30,890 bases of DNA from JASFBA01 sp034433695 (lineage in GTDB: Bacteria > Chloroflexota > Chloroflexia > DTKN01): contig DAOUAK010000013.1 of NCBI GenBank assembly GCA_034433695.1, positions 1 through 30,890 of the forward strand. Direction: 5' to 3'. Under the pieces are notes generated by a model that was given only the letters and a program-made list of their open reading frames with translations, was not told the DNA's origin and searched no databases. The position numbers and the translations under genes are program-made. Positions 15,212 to 22,673 of the stretch are shown piece after piece (position 1 is the first letter of the stretch; each line of letters begins with the position of its first letter).

Positions 15212-17457
15212 ACCCGCACCTCCTGCAACTTGAGTTGCGAGAAGGCGATTTCGCGGTAGACCGCGCACCGCTCCAGGAGTTCCTCATGGGTCCCCTGGCC
15301 GATCAGGCGTCCTTCGTCCAGCACAAGGATCTGGTCGGCGTCCTTGATCGTCGCCACCCGCTGGGAAACGATGATCACCGTGCTCCCCGCCACATACTTC
15401 CGCAGGGCGCGGCGCAGGCGGGCATCGGTCTTATAGTCCAGGGAGGAGAAACTATCGTCGAAGATATAGATTGGCGACCGCTTGACCAGGGCACGGGCGA
15501 TGCTCAGACGTTGCTTCTGCCCGCCGGAGAAGTTGGCCCCACCCTGCGCCACCTCGGCCGCCAGACCTTCCGGCCGGGAGAGGATAAAGTCGCCGGCCTG
15601 GGCGATCTCCAGCGCCAGGCGCATGGCCTCTTCACCGGCCTCCTCGTCGGCATAGCGCAGGTTGCTCTCGACCGTGCCGCTGAAGAGGTTGCTTTGCTGC
15701 GGGACGTAGCCGATTCGATCCCGCAGGTCGCTCAGGCGCACCTGGCGCACGTCCACGCCACCGATGTAGACGGCCCCCTCGGTCACATCGTAGAAGCGGG
15801 GAATCAGATTGATTAGGGTGGATTTTCCCGAGCCGGTCGTACCGATGATGCCCACCGTCCGGCCGGCCGGTATGGTGAAGGAGATGTCGTGGAGCACACA
15901 TTCTTCGGCTCCCGGGTAGCGGAAGGAGACGTGGCGGAATTCGATGCTCCCCTCGAACGGTTCGGGGAAGGGCCGGGGGTGCTCCGGATCCCGGATGCTG
16001 ACCTCCGTCTCCAGTACCTCGACCACCCGGCCGGCGGCGACGTCCACCCGGGGAAGCATGGCAAAGAGCATGGAAAGCATGGTGAAGGCAAAGACGATCT
16101 GCATGGCGTACTGCATAAAGGCGATCATGTCGCCGATCTGGAGCGTGGCCTGGGCCACCTGATGGCTGCCGATCCAGATGATGAGGACGGTGAGGCCGTT
16201 CATGAGGAGCATCATCCCCGGCATCATGATGATGCTGACCCGGTTGACAAAGAGGCTGGTCTGGGCCAGGTCGCGGTTGGCCCGGTCGAAGCGTTCCTCC
16301 TCGTACTTCTGGCGGTTAAAGGCCCGCACCACCATCATGCCGGCCAGGTTCTCGCGGGCGATTCGGTTCAGACGGTCCACCAGGTCCTGGATCAGCCGAA
16401 AGCGGGGCAGGGTGATGATAAAGATCAGGGCGATCATGCCGAGCAACACCAGCACGGCGAGGGCGATGGTCCACCACATCGAGGTGCTCTTCCCCAAGGC
16501 ACGGACGATGCCGCCGATGCCGATGAGGGGGGCGAAGAAACTCATCCGCAACAGGAAGACCATCACCGATTGGATCTGGGTGATGTCGTTGGTGGAACGG
16601 GTGATCAGGGAGGCCGTGGAAAAACGGTCCAGTTCGGCACCGGAGAACGACATGACTTGGGCAAAAAAGAGGTGGCGCAGGTTGCGGGCCAGGGCGGCGG
16701 CGACGCGGGCCGCCAGGAAGCCGACGGTTACGGTGGCGACGGCCGAGATCAAAGTGATCAGGAGCATCTGCCCACCCACGCCCAGGATGTAGACGTTCTG
16801 CACCTGGAGCATGTCCATGCCCAGGGCCCGATATTCCGCCTGGACTGCCCGGGCCGCCGCCTGGAGAAGTGCCCGTTCGCCGCCCAGGGCGGCAAAGCGC
16901 CGGTCAACAAAGGCGCCGAGTTGGGCGCGCTGCTCCGCCGACCACCCGCGCAGGAGGGCAAAGGGGTCCGTCCCCGGCGGAAGTTGGGAGAGGTCGAGGC
17001 CGGCCCATCCCGGCATCAGCGCCTGGGGCTGTTCGGGATGGGCCTGGAGTTGCTCGATGCCGAAGACGAGGAGCAGGGCCCGGGCCACGGCCGGCCGCAG
17101 CCGCTCCAGGACCGCCGTATCCGCGCGCTGCAGGACGTAGACGGTCTCCCGGGCCAGCGCCGGGTACTTCTGAAGATAGGCGGCGTAATCGGGCGAAGAC
17201 CGGTCCACCGGCCGGTATTGCCCCTGGAAGTCGGCCTGCTCCTCGGGGGTGAGGAAGAGGGCCAGGCGCTCGAGGGTGCTCCGGCGCAGGGCCTCCGGGA
17301 TGACCTCCTCCACCCCGCCCTGCTGAATGCCCACGTTGACGATGCGGGACATGTAATCGGGCAAGGCCAGGTCGGCGTTGGCCTGGATAAAGAGCAGGAC
17401 GACGATGAGCAGAACTTGGGGAAGGAACGGTTTCAGGTAGCGAAACAGACGGAACAT
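15208..17457 (-). CDS. ABC exporter, non-catalytic half (heterodimer subunit A)
   Basis: 749-residue permease-ATPase, larger than usual because of an extracytoplasmic insertion of about 180 residues between TM1 (about 13-32) and the next helix (about 228-255). The opening ALPDYMSRIVNVGIQQGG is typical of this subgroup. NBD: Walker A GTTGSGKST, signature FSGGQKQR (intact). Walker B IYIFDDSFSSLD has Asp instead of the catalytic Glu, and the H-loop reads VSQRVATI with Gln for His. It therefore forms the degenerate site of a heterodimer with subunit B. First gene of the unit, behind a strong promoter; start ATG at 17457. Confidence 0.92.
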   Translation of the reverse strand: MFRLFRYLKPFLPQVLLIVVLLFIQANADLALPDYMSRIVNVGIQQGGVEEVIPEALRRSTLERLALFLTPEEQADFQGQYRPVDRSSPDYAAYLQKYPALARETVYVLQRADTAVLERLRPAVARALLLVFGIEQLQAHPEQPQALMPGWAGLDLSQLPPGTDPFALLRGWSAEQRAQLGAFVDRRFAALGGERALLQAAARAVQAEYRALGMDMLQVQNVYILGVGGQMLLITLISAVATVTVGFLAARVAAALARNLRHLFFAQVMSFSGAELDRFSTASLITRSTNDITQIQSVMVFLLRMSFFAPLIGIGGIVRALGKSTSMWWTIALAVLVLLGMIALIFIITLPRFRLIQDLVDRLNRIARENLAGMMVVRAFNRQKYEEERFDRANRDLAQTSLFVNRVSIIMMPGMMLLMNGLTVLIIWIGSHQVAQATLQIGDMIAFMQYAMQIVFAFTMLSMLFAMLPRVDVAAGRVVEVLETEVSIRDPEHPRPFPEPFEGSIEFRHVSFRYPGAEECVLHDISFTIPAGRTVGIIGTTGSGKSTLINLIPRFYDVTEGAVYIGGVDVRQVRLSDLRDRIGYVPQQSNLFSGTVESNLRYADEEAGEEAMRLALEIAQAGDFILSRPEGLAAEVAQGGANFSGGQKQRLSIARALVKRSPIYIFDDSFSSLDYKTDARLRRALRKYVAGSTVIIVSQRVATIKDADQILVLDEGRLIGQGTHEELLERCAVYREIAFSQLKLQEVRV

Positions 17458-17499
17458 AGGCGATCCTTTGGGCGAAAGCCGGTTTTTCCTCCATAGGAT

Positions 17500-17520
17500 G
17501 GCCGGCCGTTCCGGCCGGCC
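17500..17520. repeat. Hairpin in the ABC exporter leader
   Basis: GGCCGGCC-GTTCC-GGCCGGCC, an 8-bp perfect stem in the 5' leader on the minus strand. The half-sites are themselves palindromic. It could affect translation, or simply reflect how common GGCCGG is in this genome. Confidence 0.5.
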
Positions 17521-17522
17521 CG

Positions 17523-17544
17523 AATATTTTATCGGACAATTATT
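17523..17544. promoter_or_regulatory. Imperfect AT-rich dyad after the ABC promoter, operator candidate
   Basis: AATATTTTATC-GGACAATTATT, with 8 of 11 positions symmetric, lies about 5-27 bases after the predicted transcription start. AT-rich dyads of this size fit MarR-type repressors, which often control exporters. No such regulator gene is in the window. Confidence 0.4.
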
Positions 17545-17555
17545 TCACTCTATAA

Positions 17556-17584
17556 AGTATACCATAACAGCCTTCCTTTGTCAA
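17556..17584 (-). promoter_or_regulatory. Sigma-70 promoter of the ABC exporter operon
   Basis: TTGACA (17584-17579), exactly 17-bp spacer, TATACT (17561-17556), with an extended TGG before the -10. Very close to consensus. Confidence 0.9.
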
Positions 17585-17613
17585 ATGACCCTCTACCGTA
17601 TCGTCGCGGGCAT

Positions 17614-17628
17614 GGTGTCCTGGACACC
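17614..17628. promoter_or_regulatory. 15-bp palindrome upstream of the ABC promoter
   Basis: GGTGTCC-T-GGACACC is a perfect dyad about 30 bp upstream of the -35. It fits a dimeric regulator site. The next hairpin, GGTCGG-TCAAC-CCGACC (17657-17673), lies downstream of the FTR1 stop and could end that operon, but no T-tract follows. Confidence 0.4.
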
Positions 17629-17701
17629 CCAAAACGCGCATCCGGGGGTGAGGATCGGTCGGTCAACCCGACCCGCATCTTTCCGGGGAGCATTCGGCAG
17701 G

Positions 17702-18505
17702 TTAAGCGTGGGCCATCTGCCGGTAGCCCAGGATACCCACTGTCCCCAAGTAGAGAAGGTAAGCCACTGCCTCGAGGAGCGAAGGGTTGCCGTTGTACCC
17801 CAGAAGGGACTGCAAGAACGATCCCAGCGGCCCCTTTTCGTCCAGGATGGGGTTGACGTCCCAGAGATGCTCGACGATCGTGGGGAGCCCCCCGCCCTCC
17901 TGGAATTCATGGACGCCCCGGCCGACCAGTCCGGCCGCAAAGAGCAAGAGCAGCAGGCCGGTGATTCCGAAGAACAGTCGCATGTTCAGACCTTTGCCGG
18001 CGGCGAAGAAGAGCCAGCCCAGCCCGACGGCCACCACAAGGCCGAGCAGAGTGCCGGCCCAGACCGGTCCGGCTTCGACCTGGAAGGAGGCGGCCGTCAG
18101 GAAAAGGGCCATCTCCAGCCCTTCGCGCAGCACGGCCACAAAAGAAAGGGTCCAGAGGAGCCTCCGGTCATCGCCCCCTACGGCGCGGCGGACATCGGCC
18201 TCCAGGCCGGCACGGATTCCACGCCCCTGCCGCTGCATCCAAAGGATCATCCAGGTGAGGATGCCGGCGGCCAGGAGCATGGTGGTTCCTTCAAAGATTT
18301 TTTCGCCCCAGCCTTCCAGGACGATGCCCAGGGCGTTCAACCCCAGCGCGCCCAGAGCACTGAGGACCGTCGCGGCCGCCACGCCGGCCCACACGCTTCC
18401 CCGGTACTCCGGCCGCCCCAGCCGCCGGAGCACCGCTAGAACGATGCCCACGATCAGGGCAGCCTCCAGACCTTCGCGCAGAGCGATCAGAAATGCCGCA
18501 CCCAT
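17702..18505 (-). CDS. FTR1-family iron permease
   Basis: 267-residue polytopic membrane protein with seven hydrophobic segments, the usual size of bacterial FTR1/EfeU. Both iron-binding REGLE motifs are present: ALREGLEAAL near the N-terminus and LREGLEMAL around residue 115. I chose ATG at 18505, two bases after the feoB stop codon; upstream in-frame sequence lies inside feoB. It moves iron inward, in other systems usually Fe(III) formed with an oxidase or haem peroxidase. No efeO, efeB or multicopper oxidase is adjacent. It is the last gene of the feoA-feoB unit and probably translated by coupling. Confidence 0.9.
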   Translation of the reverse strand: MGAAFLIALREGLEAALIVGIVLAVLRRLGRPEYRGSVWAGVAAATVLSALGALGLNALGIVLEGWGEKIFEGTTMLLAAGILTWMILWMQRQGRGIRAGLEADVRRAVGGDDRRLLWTLSFVAVLREGLEMALFLTAASFQVEAGPVWAGTLLGLVVAVGLGWLFFAAGKGLNMRLFFGITGLLLLLFAAGLVGRGVHEFQEGGGLPTIVEHLWDVNPILDEKGPLGSFLQSLLGYNGNPSLLEAVAYLLYLGTVGILGYRQMAHA

Positions 18506-18507
18506 CG

Positions 18508-20568
18508 TTACAACCCCACCCAGTGGGCCACCTGGTAGACCACCACCCCGGCCGTCAGGGAAACGACCAGGAGCAGACCCATTCCCACCAGGGCCCACCT
18601 CCAGTCGCCCTCCTGGCGCATGGCGGCGAAAGTGGCCGCACAGGGGATAAAGAGCATCGTCATGACCAGAAAAGCCATCCCGCCGGCCGGGCTCACCGTG
18701 GCGCTTATGAGGTCCGCCAATCCCTCTTCCCCGTTTCCGTAGAGCACCCCCAGCGTCGCCACGGCGTTTTCCTTGGCCACAAAACTCGTCAGGAGAGCCA
18801 CGATCATGCGCCAGTCCAGGCCCATGAGCGCCCCCAGCGGTGCCAGGCCGCGTCCGATCCACCCCAGGACGCTTTCCTCGATTCGGCCGCCGGGGAAATG
18901 GGCCAGCGCCCATACCGCCACCGAGACGACCAGGATGACCGTGCCGGCCTTGCGCAGAAAGGCCCGCAGCCGTTGCCAGACGGCCAGCCCGATCGTCCGG
19001 GCGTTGGGCAAGTGGTAGAGCGGCAGTTCCAGGATAAAGGGGGAGCGTTCGCCCCGGAAGAGGGCACGGTGGAGCGTCAGGCCCAGCAGGGCCAGCACCA
19101 GAAGGGAGAAGAGCACGAGTCCCCAGGAGGCCCACAGGGCATAGGGGCCGAAGAAGGCCGGCGCCAATACGGACAGGACGGCCAGACGTGCCGTACAGGG
19201 CACCAGAGGGGTCAAGAGGATCGTGAGCAGGCGGGACCGCCGCTCCTCGATGATACGTGTGCCCATCACCGCCGGCACGTTGCAACCAAAGGCCAGGAAG
19301 AGGGGAAGGCAACTCTTGCCATGCAGCCCCAGGGGATGCATGAAACGGTCCATCACATAGGCGGCCCGGGCCATGTAGCCCACATCCTCCAGGAAAGACA
19401 TGCTGACAAAGAAGATGATCAGGATGGGGACGAAGGTGAGCATCGTCCCCACGCCGCCGATGAGGCCGTCCACCACCAGGCCGGAAAGCCAGCCCGGCGC
19501 GGCGGAAAGAACCCGGCCGGCCCAGTCGGCCAGCCCCTGGACGATGACGCCGTCCAGCCAGTCCTGTAGCGGTGCACCGAGGGTGTAGGTCAGCCAGAAG
19601 ACCAGCCCCAGAATTCCGGCCAGGACGAAGAGGCCCCCCCAGGGGTGGGTGGCCAGGCGATCCAGCCGCTCGGTCAGGGTCACCCGGCCGGCCCGCGGCC
19701 GGAAGACGGCGGCGCGAATCATCCGCTCGATCCAGTCGTAACGCCCGCCGGCCACGGCCAGGACGGCGTCCTCGTGGTGGTGCAGGATTTCCTGCACCTT
19801 CTCCCAGATATCCTCCGGCAGGTGCTTTTGGGCCAGGGCGGTGATCTCCTGATCTCCCTCCAGCAGTTTGAGGGCCGCCCAATCGGCCGGATATGGCTCG
19901 GGGATATATCCTTCGATGAGGCTTTGCAGTTCCTCGAGCACGGCCCGATGGTCCTCCCGGATCTCCGGCCGGTGGGGGTGGTAGGGCACCTCCCCCCGCA
20001 GAAGGGCCACGATCCGCTGTACCAGTTCCCGCACCCCCTGGTTGCGGCTGGCCACCATAGGCACCACCGGGATGCCCAGGGCCGCCTCCAGGAGTGGGAC
20101 GTCCACGTGAAGTCCCTCCTGCTCGGCCACATCCATCATGTTCAGCCCCAGAACCACAGGGACGGGCAGGGCCAGGAGTTCGGCCAGCAGGTACAGGTTG
20201 CGCTCCAGCGCGGCCGCGTCCACGATGACGGCCACGGCATCGGGCCGCTCCCGGAGGATAAAGTCGCGGGCGATCTGTTCCTCCAGGGAGTTGGCCGTGA
20301 GGCTGTAGGTGCCGGGCAGGTCCACCAGGCGGATGGCCAGGCCGTCGTAGTGGAGCAGGCCGGTCTTCTGTTCGACCGTCTTGCCCGGCCAGTTGCCGAC
20401 ATGCTGAGAAAGGCCGGTCAGCAGGTTAAAGACGGTGGATTTGCCCACATTGGGCTGGCCGGCCAGGGCCACGGTCACCGTCCCGGCGGCCGGCGGGCAT
20501 TCCTGCCGTCCTGGGGAAGGCTCGCAGGAGCAGAGGCCGGCGGGAGTGGACCTAACGGCTCTCCGCAT
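18508..20568 (-). CDS. feoB: Ferrous iron transporter FeoB
   Basis: 686-residue membrane protein with an N-terminal GTPase that powers or gates Fe(II) uptake. G1 GQPNVGKST (37-45), G3 DLPGTYSL, G4 LNMMD, followed by two nucleoside-recognition/gate regions with about eight helices. The N-terminus has an unusual Cys cluster, LCSCEPSPGRQECPP (about 12-26). ATG at 20568 overlaps the end of feoA by 17 bases, so the two genes are coupled. Otherwise typical in size and motifs. Confidence 0.96.
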   Translation of the reverse strand: MRRAVRSTPAGLCSCEPSPGRQECPPAAGTVTVALAGQPNVGKSTVFNLLTGLSQHVGNWPGKTVEQKTGLLHYDGLAIRLVDLPGTYSLTANSLEEQIARDFILRERPDAVAVIVDAAALERNLYLLAELLALPVPVVLGLNMMDVAEQEGLHVDVPLLEAALGIPVVPMVASRNQGVRELVQRIVALLRGEVPYHPHRPEIREDHRAVLEELQSLIEGYIPEPYPADWAALKLLEGDQEITALAQKHLPEDIWEKVQEILHHHEDAVLAVAGGRYDWIERMIRAAVFRPRAGRVTLTERLDRLATHPWGGLFVLAGILGLVFWLTYTLGAPLQDWLDGVIVQGLADWAGRVLSAAPGWLSGLVVDGLIGGVGTMLTFVPILIIFFVSMSFLEDVGYMARAAYVMDRFMHPLGLHGKSCLPLFLAFGCNVPAVMGTRIIEERRSRLLTILLTPLVPCTARLAVLSVLAPAFFGPYALWASWGLVLFSLLVLALLGLTLHRALFRGERSPFILELPLYHLPNARTIGLAVWQRLRAFLRKAGTVILVVSVAVWALAHFPGGRIEESVLGWIGRGLAPLGALMGLDWRMIVALLTSFVAKENAVATLGVLYGNGEEGLADLISATVSPAGGMAFLVMTMLFIPCAATFAAMRQEGDWRWALVGMGLLLVVSLTAGVVVYQVAHWVGL

Positions 20569-20809
20569 GGCCGTCCCCCTCCCGCTGCACCAGCACCTTC
20601 TGCCCTTCTCCCCGTCCCAGGGCCACGCGGGTGCCGCGCACCAGCACGATCATCGGCCCCCGGCCAAAGTTCTGGACCATCGTCACCGTCGCCCCGGGAG
20701 TAAAGCCCAGGGCAGCCATCCGACCGACAAATCCACGCCCTCCCTGCAGGAGGCGCACCACCCCCTTTTCCTGGGGGGAAAGGGTGCTCAGAGCCACCAG
20801 ACGATCCAT
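20552..20809 (-). CDS. feoA: FeoA ferrous iron transport accessory protein
   Basis: 85-residue SH3-like protein that works with FeoB. Visible: a VRLLQGGRGFVGRMAALGFT region, PGATVTMVQNFGRGPMIV and a GTRVALGRGEGQKVLV strand. I chose ATG at 20809 because it has GGAGG seven bases upstream. The in-frame ATG at 20839 falls at about the predicted transcription start and would make a leaderless message. First gene of feoA-feoB-FTR1. Confidence 0.9.
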   Translation of the reverse strand: MDRLVALSTLSPQEKGVVRLLQGGRGFVGRMAALGFTPGATVTMVQNFGRGPMIVLVRGTRVALGRGEGQKVLVQREGDGHAESR

Positions 20810-20840
20810 CGTCCAGCCTCCGTGATGGCTAACTTTCATT

Positions 20841-20856
20841 GTTAGTATATACTAAC
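20841..20856. promoter_or_regulatory. 16-bp perfect palindrome over the feo -10, iron-regulator site candidate
   Basis: GTTAGTATATACTAAC is a perfect palindrome overlapping the -10 hexamer. Its TTAG...CTAA ends resemble DtxR/IdeR-type metal-regulator sites. A repressor here would block the promoter in the metal-bound state. No dtxR-family gene is in the window, so the regulator's identity is an inference. Confidence 0.6.
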
Positions 20857-20872
20857 ATCTTGAATTTGTCAA
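20844..20872 (-). promoter_or_regulatory. Sigma-70 promoter of feoA-feoB-FTR1
   Basis: TTGACA (20872-20867), 17-bp spacer, TATACT (20849-20844). The -35 overlaps the T-tract of the dnaA terminator. Confidence 0.9.
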
Positions 20873-20907
20873 AAGGGGTAGCCGAAGGCATTGCCTTCGG
20901 CTACCCC
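20871..20907 (-). terminator. Intrinsic terminator of dnaA
   Basis: Perfect 15-bp stem GGGGTAGCCGAAGGC / GCCTTCGGCTACCCC (20875-20889 and 20893-20907) with a 3-nt loop, followed on the minus strand by TTTT (20874-20871). It starts 20 bases after the dnaA stop. The T-run is short and merges into the feo -35. Confidence 0.85.
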
Positions 20908-20926
20908 AGCGGTGATGCAGACGGCT

Positions 20927-22327
20927 TTATGCTTCGGCGTGGAGTTTTTCCCGCAGGGCCAGCACCTCGCGCCGCAGGCGGGCATCCTCCTCGATGGTCT
21001 GGGCCACCTTCTCGCAGCCGTAGAGCACGGTGGTATGGTCGCGTCCTCCCAATTCCCGTCCGATCTCGGCCAGCGGGGTTCCGATTTCTTCCCGGATGAG
21101 ATACATGGCGATCTGGCGTGGGATCGCGACCTCCTGGTTGCGGCTTTTTCCCCGCAGGTCTTCCGGGCGGAGCCCATAATGGCGGGCCACCGTTTCGATC
21201 ACCTGGGCCGGGGAAAGTTCCCGGCGGTGAGGAGGGAAAAAGATTTCGGCCAGGGCCTCCTGGGCCAGCGGCACGGTGAGCGGCAGGCCGTTCAGTTCGG
21301 CGTAGGCCAGCAGGCGGTTGAGACAACCAACCAGTTCGCGGATATTGCGCTGCACCCGCTGGGCCAGAAACTCGACCACGTCCTCCGGGAGGGAGACGCC
21401 CCGCTCCTCGGCCCGCGTGCGCAGGATGGCCACGCGGGTCTCCAGGTCCGGCGGCTGGATATCCACGATCAGGCCGCCCTCGAACCGGGAACGCAGCCGT
21501 TCCTCCAGGGTCAGGATGGCCCGAGGGGAGCGGTCGCTGGTGAGGACGATTTGCTTGCAGGCCGCGTGCAGGGTATTGAAGGTGTGGAAGAACTCTTCCT
21601 GGGTGCTTTCTTTTCCGGCGATGAACTGGATATCGTCAATGAGGAGGATGTCGTTATGGCGATAGCGGCGGCGGAAGTCTTCCGTCTCCTGGCGGCGGAT
21701 GGCGTTGATGAGTTCGTTGGTAAAGGTCTCGGAAGAGACGTAGAGCACGCGCAGGTCCGGGTTCCGTTGCAGGGCATAGTGGCCGACGGCGTGGAGGAGG
21801 TGGGTTTTGCCCAGGCCGACGCCGCCGTAGATAAAGAGGGGGTTGTAGGCGTGGGCCGGCCGCTCGGCGACGGCCATGGCGGCGGCATGGGCCATACGGT
21901 TACTGCTTCCAACGACGAAGGTAGAAAAGGTGTAATCGGGGTTCAGGCCGCCGGGGAAAGGCATCGGCAGGGGGGGCGCTCCCGACACCGGGGCTTTTTT
22001 CTCCGCCTCCAGGCGAGACCCTCCGGCCGGCCTCCGGCGGGAGGGCGTTTCCACTCCGGAAGGGACGGTCTTCTCGCCCGCACCCCCGGTCACGACCACC
22101 CGTACCTGCACGGTGTAACCGAGGACGTCGGAGAGGGCCCGGCGAATCAGGGTGCCCGCCCGCCGCTCCAGCCATTGCTTGGCAAAGGAGTTGGGCGTGC
22201 CCACAACCACCAGGCCATCCTCGAAGGCCACGATCGAGGTGCCCTGGAACCAGGTCTCGAAATCGGAACGGGAAAGGCGGAGTTGGAGATCACCCAAAAC
22301 CGCCTGCCAGACCTGCCGTGCGTTCAA
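20927..22327 (-). CDS. dnaA: Chromosomal replication initiator DnaA
   Basis: 466-residue AAA+ initiator that binds DnaA boxes and opens the origin. Domain I (1-80) begins NARQVWQAVLGDLQL, followed by a short variable linker (domain II, about 81-128). Domain III has Walker A YGGVGLGKTHLLHA (Gly168-Thr175 core) and Walker B ILLIDDIQF (Asp231-Asp232), plus an LEERLRSRFEGGL sensor region. Domain IV has the DNA-binding helix GRDHTTVLYGCEKV. The start is TTG at 22327 with AGGAGG five bases upstream. A TTGAAA-17-TATGAT promoter precedes it and a strong terminator follows. It lies next to a candidate oriC. Confidence 0.98.
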   Translation of the reverse strand: MNARQVWQAVLGDLQLRLSRSDFETWFQGTSIVAFEDGLVVVGTPNSFAKQWLERRAGTLIRRALSDVLGYTVQVRVVVTGGAGEKTVPSGVETPSRRRPAGGSRLEAEKKAPVSGAPPLPMPFPGGLNPDYTFSTFVVGSSNRMAHAAAMAVAERPAHAYNPLFIYGGVGLGKTHLLHAVGHYALQRNPDLRVLYVSSETFTNELINAIRRQETEDFRRRYRHNDILLIDDIQFIAGKESTQEEFFHTFNTLHAACKQIVLTSDRSPRAILTLEERLRSRFEGGLIVDIQPPDLETRVAILRTRAEERGVSLPEDVVEFLAQRVQRNIRELVGCLNRLLAYAELNGLPLTVPLAQEALAEIFFPPHRRELSPAQVIETVARHYGLRPEDLRGKSRNQEVAIPRQIAMYLIREEIGTPLAEIGRELGGRDHTTVLYGCEKVAQTIEEDARLRREVLALREKLHAEA

Positions 22328-22391
22328 AGAGACCTCCTGGAATGTCGAGCGCCTTTCCGGTCAGGTCGAGAATCAGGCCATACGCTTTGTT

Positions 22392-22420
22392 ATCATAGCA
22401 CCTTTTCCCCGTTCTTTCAA
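22392..22420 (-). promoter_or_regulatory. Sigma-70 promoter of dnaA
   Basis: TTGAAA (22420-22415), 17-bp spacer, TATGAT (22397-22392) with an extended TGC before the -10. The leader is about 58 nt. Confidence 0.82.
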
Positions 22421-22673
22421 GCGGATTTAGGCCCTTTTGTATAACAATTCTTTATATTGAAACGGTCCTCCCCGCGGAAATTTTTATACAAAACGGCCCA
22501 TCCAGCCCCCCCTTGTGGAAAAGTCTTTCCTCCGGGCAGGGGAAGTGTGGGCAAGCGGTTCTGTGCTCCAGGAACCGAAAATCGAGGGCAAAATATTGCC
22601 TTCCCTTGCCCCTTCTTCCGGGTTTTCCTCCCGGTGGTGAGTGGATGGCCTGTGGAATGGCTGTGGATAACCT
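22421..22673. other. Candidate chromosomal origin, oriC
   Basis: A 253-bp non-coding stretch beside dnaA with an exact DnaA box TGTGGATAA (22662-22670) and related boxes in the same orientation: TGTGGAAAA (22514-22522, one mismatch), TGTGGGCAA (22546-22554) and TGTGGAATG (22651-22659, weak). Beside them lies the AT-rich inverted repeat (22430-22498), a plausible unwinding element in a GC-rich genome. No gene is seen. Function is inferred from position and boxes. Confidence 0.6.
22430..22498. repeat. AT-rich inverted repeat upstream of dnaA
   Basis: Left arm GGCCCTTTTGTATAACAATTC (22430-22450) and right arm, reverse complement GGCCGTTTTGTATAAAAATTTC (22498-22477), match at about 18 positions, including TTTTGTATAA. 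The spacer is AT-rich. TTATACAAA in the arms also resembles a diverged DnaA box. Confidence 0.75.

Noticed and set aside
13700..17496. Plus-strand frames opposite the ABC exporter genes
   Set aside because: Antisense shadows with His/Asp/Gly-rich composition and no recognisable domain.
20810..20839. Longer FeoA starting at the ATG at 20839
   Set aside because: That ATG coincides with the predicted transcription start; the ATG at 20809 has GGAGG at proper spacing.
20891..22444. Plus-strand frame opposite dnaA
   Set aside because: Antisense shadow that also crosses the dnaA promoter region.
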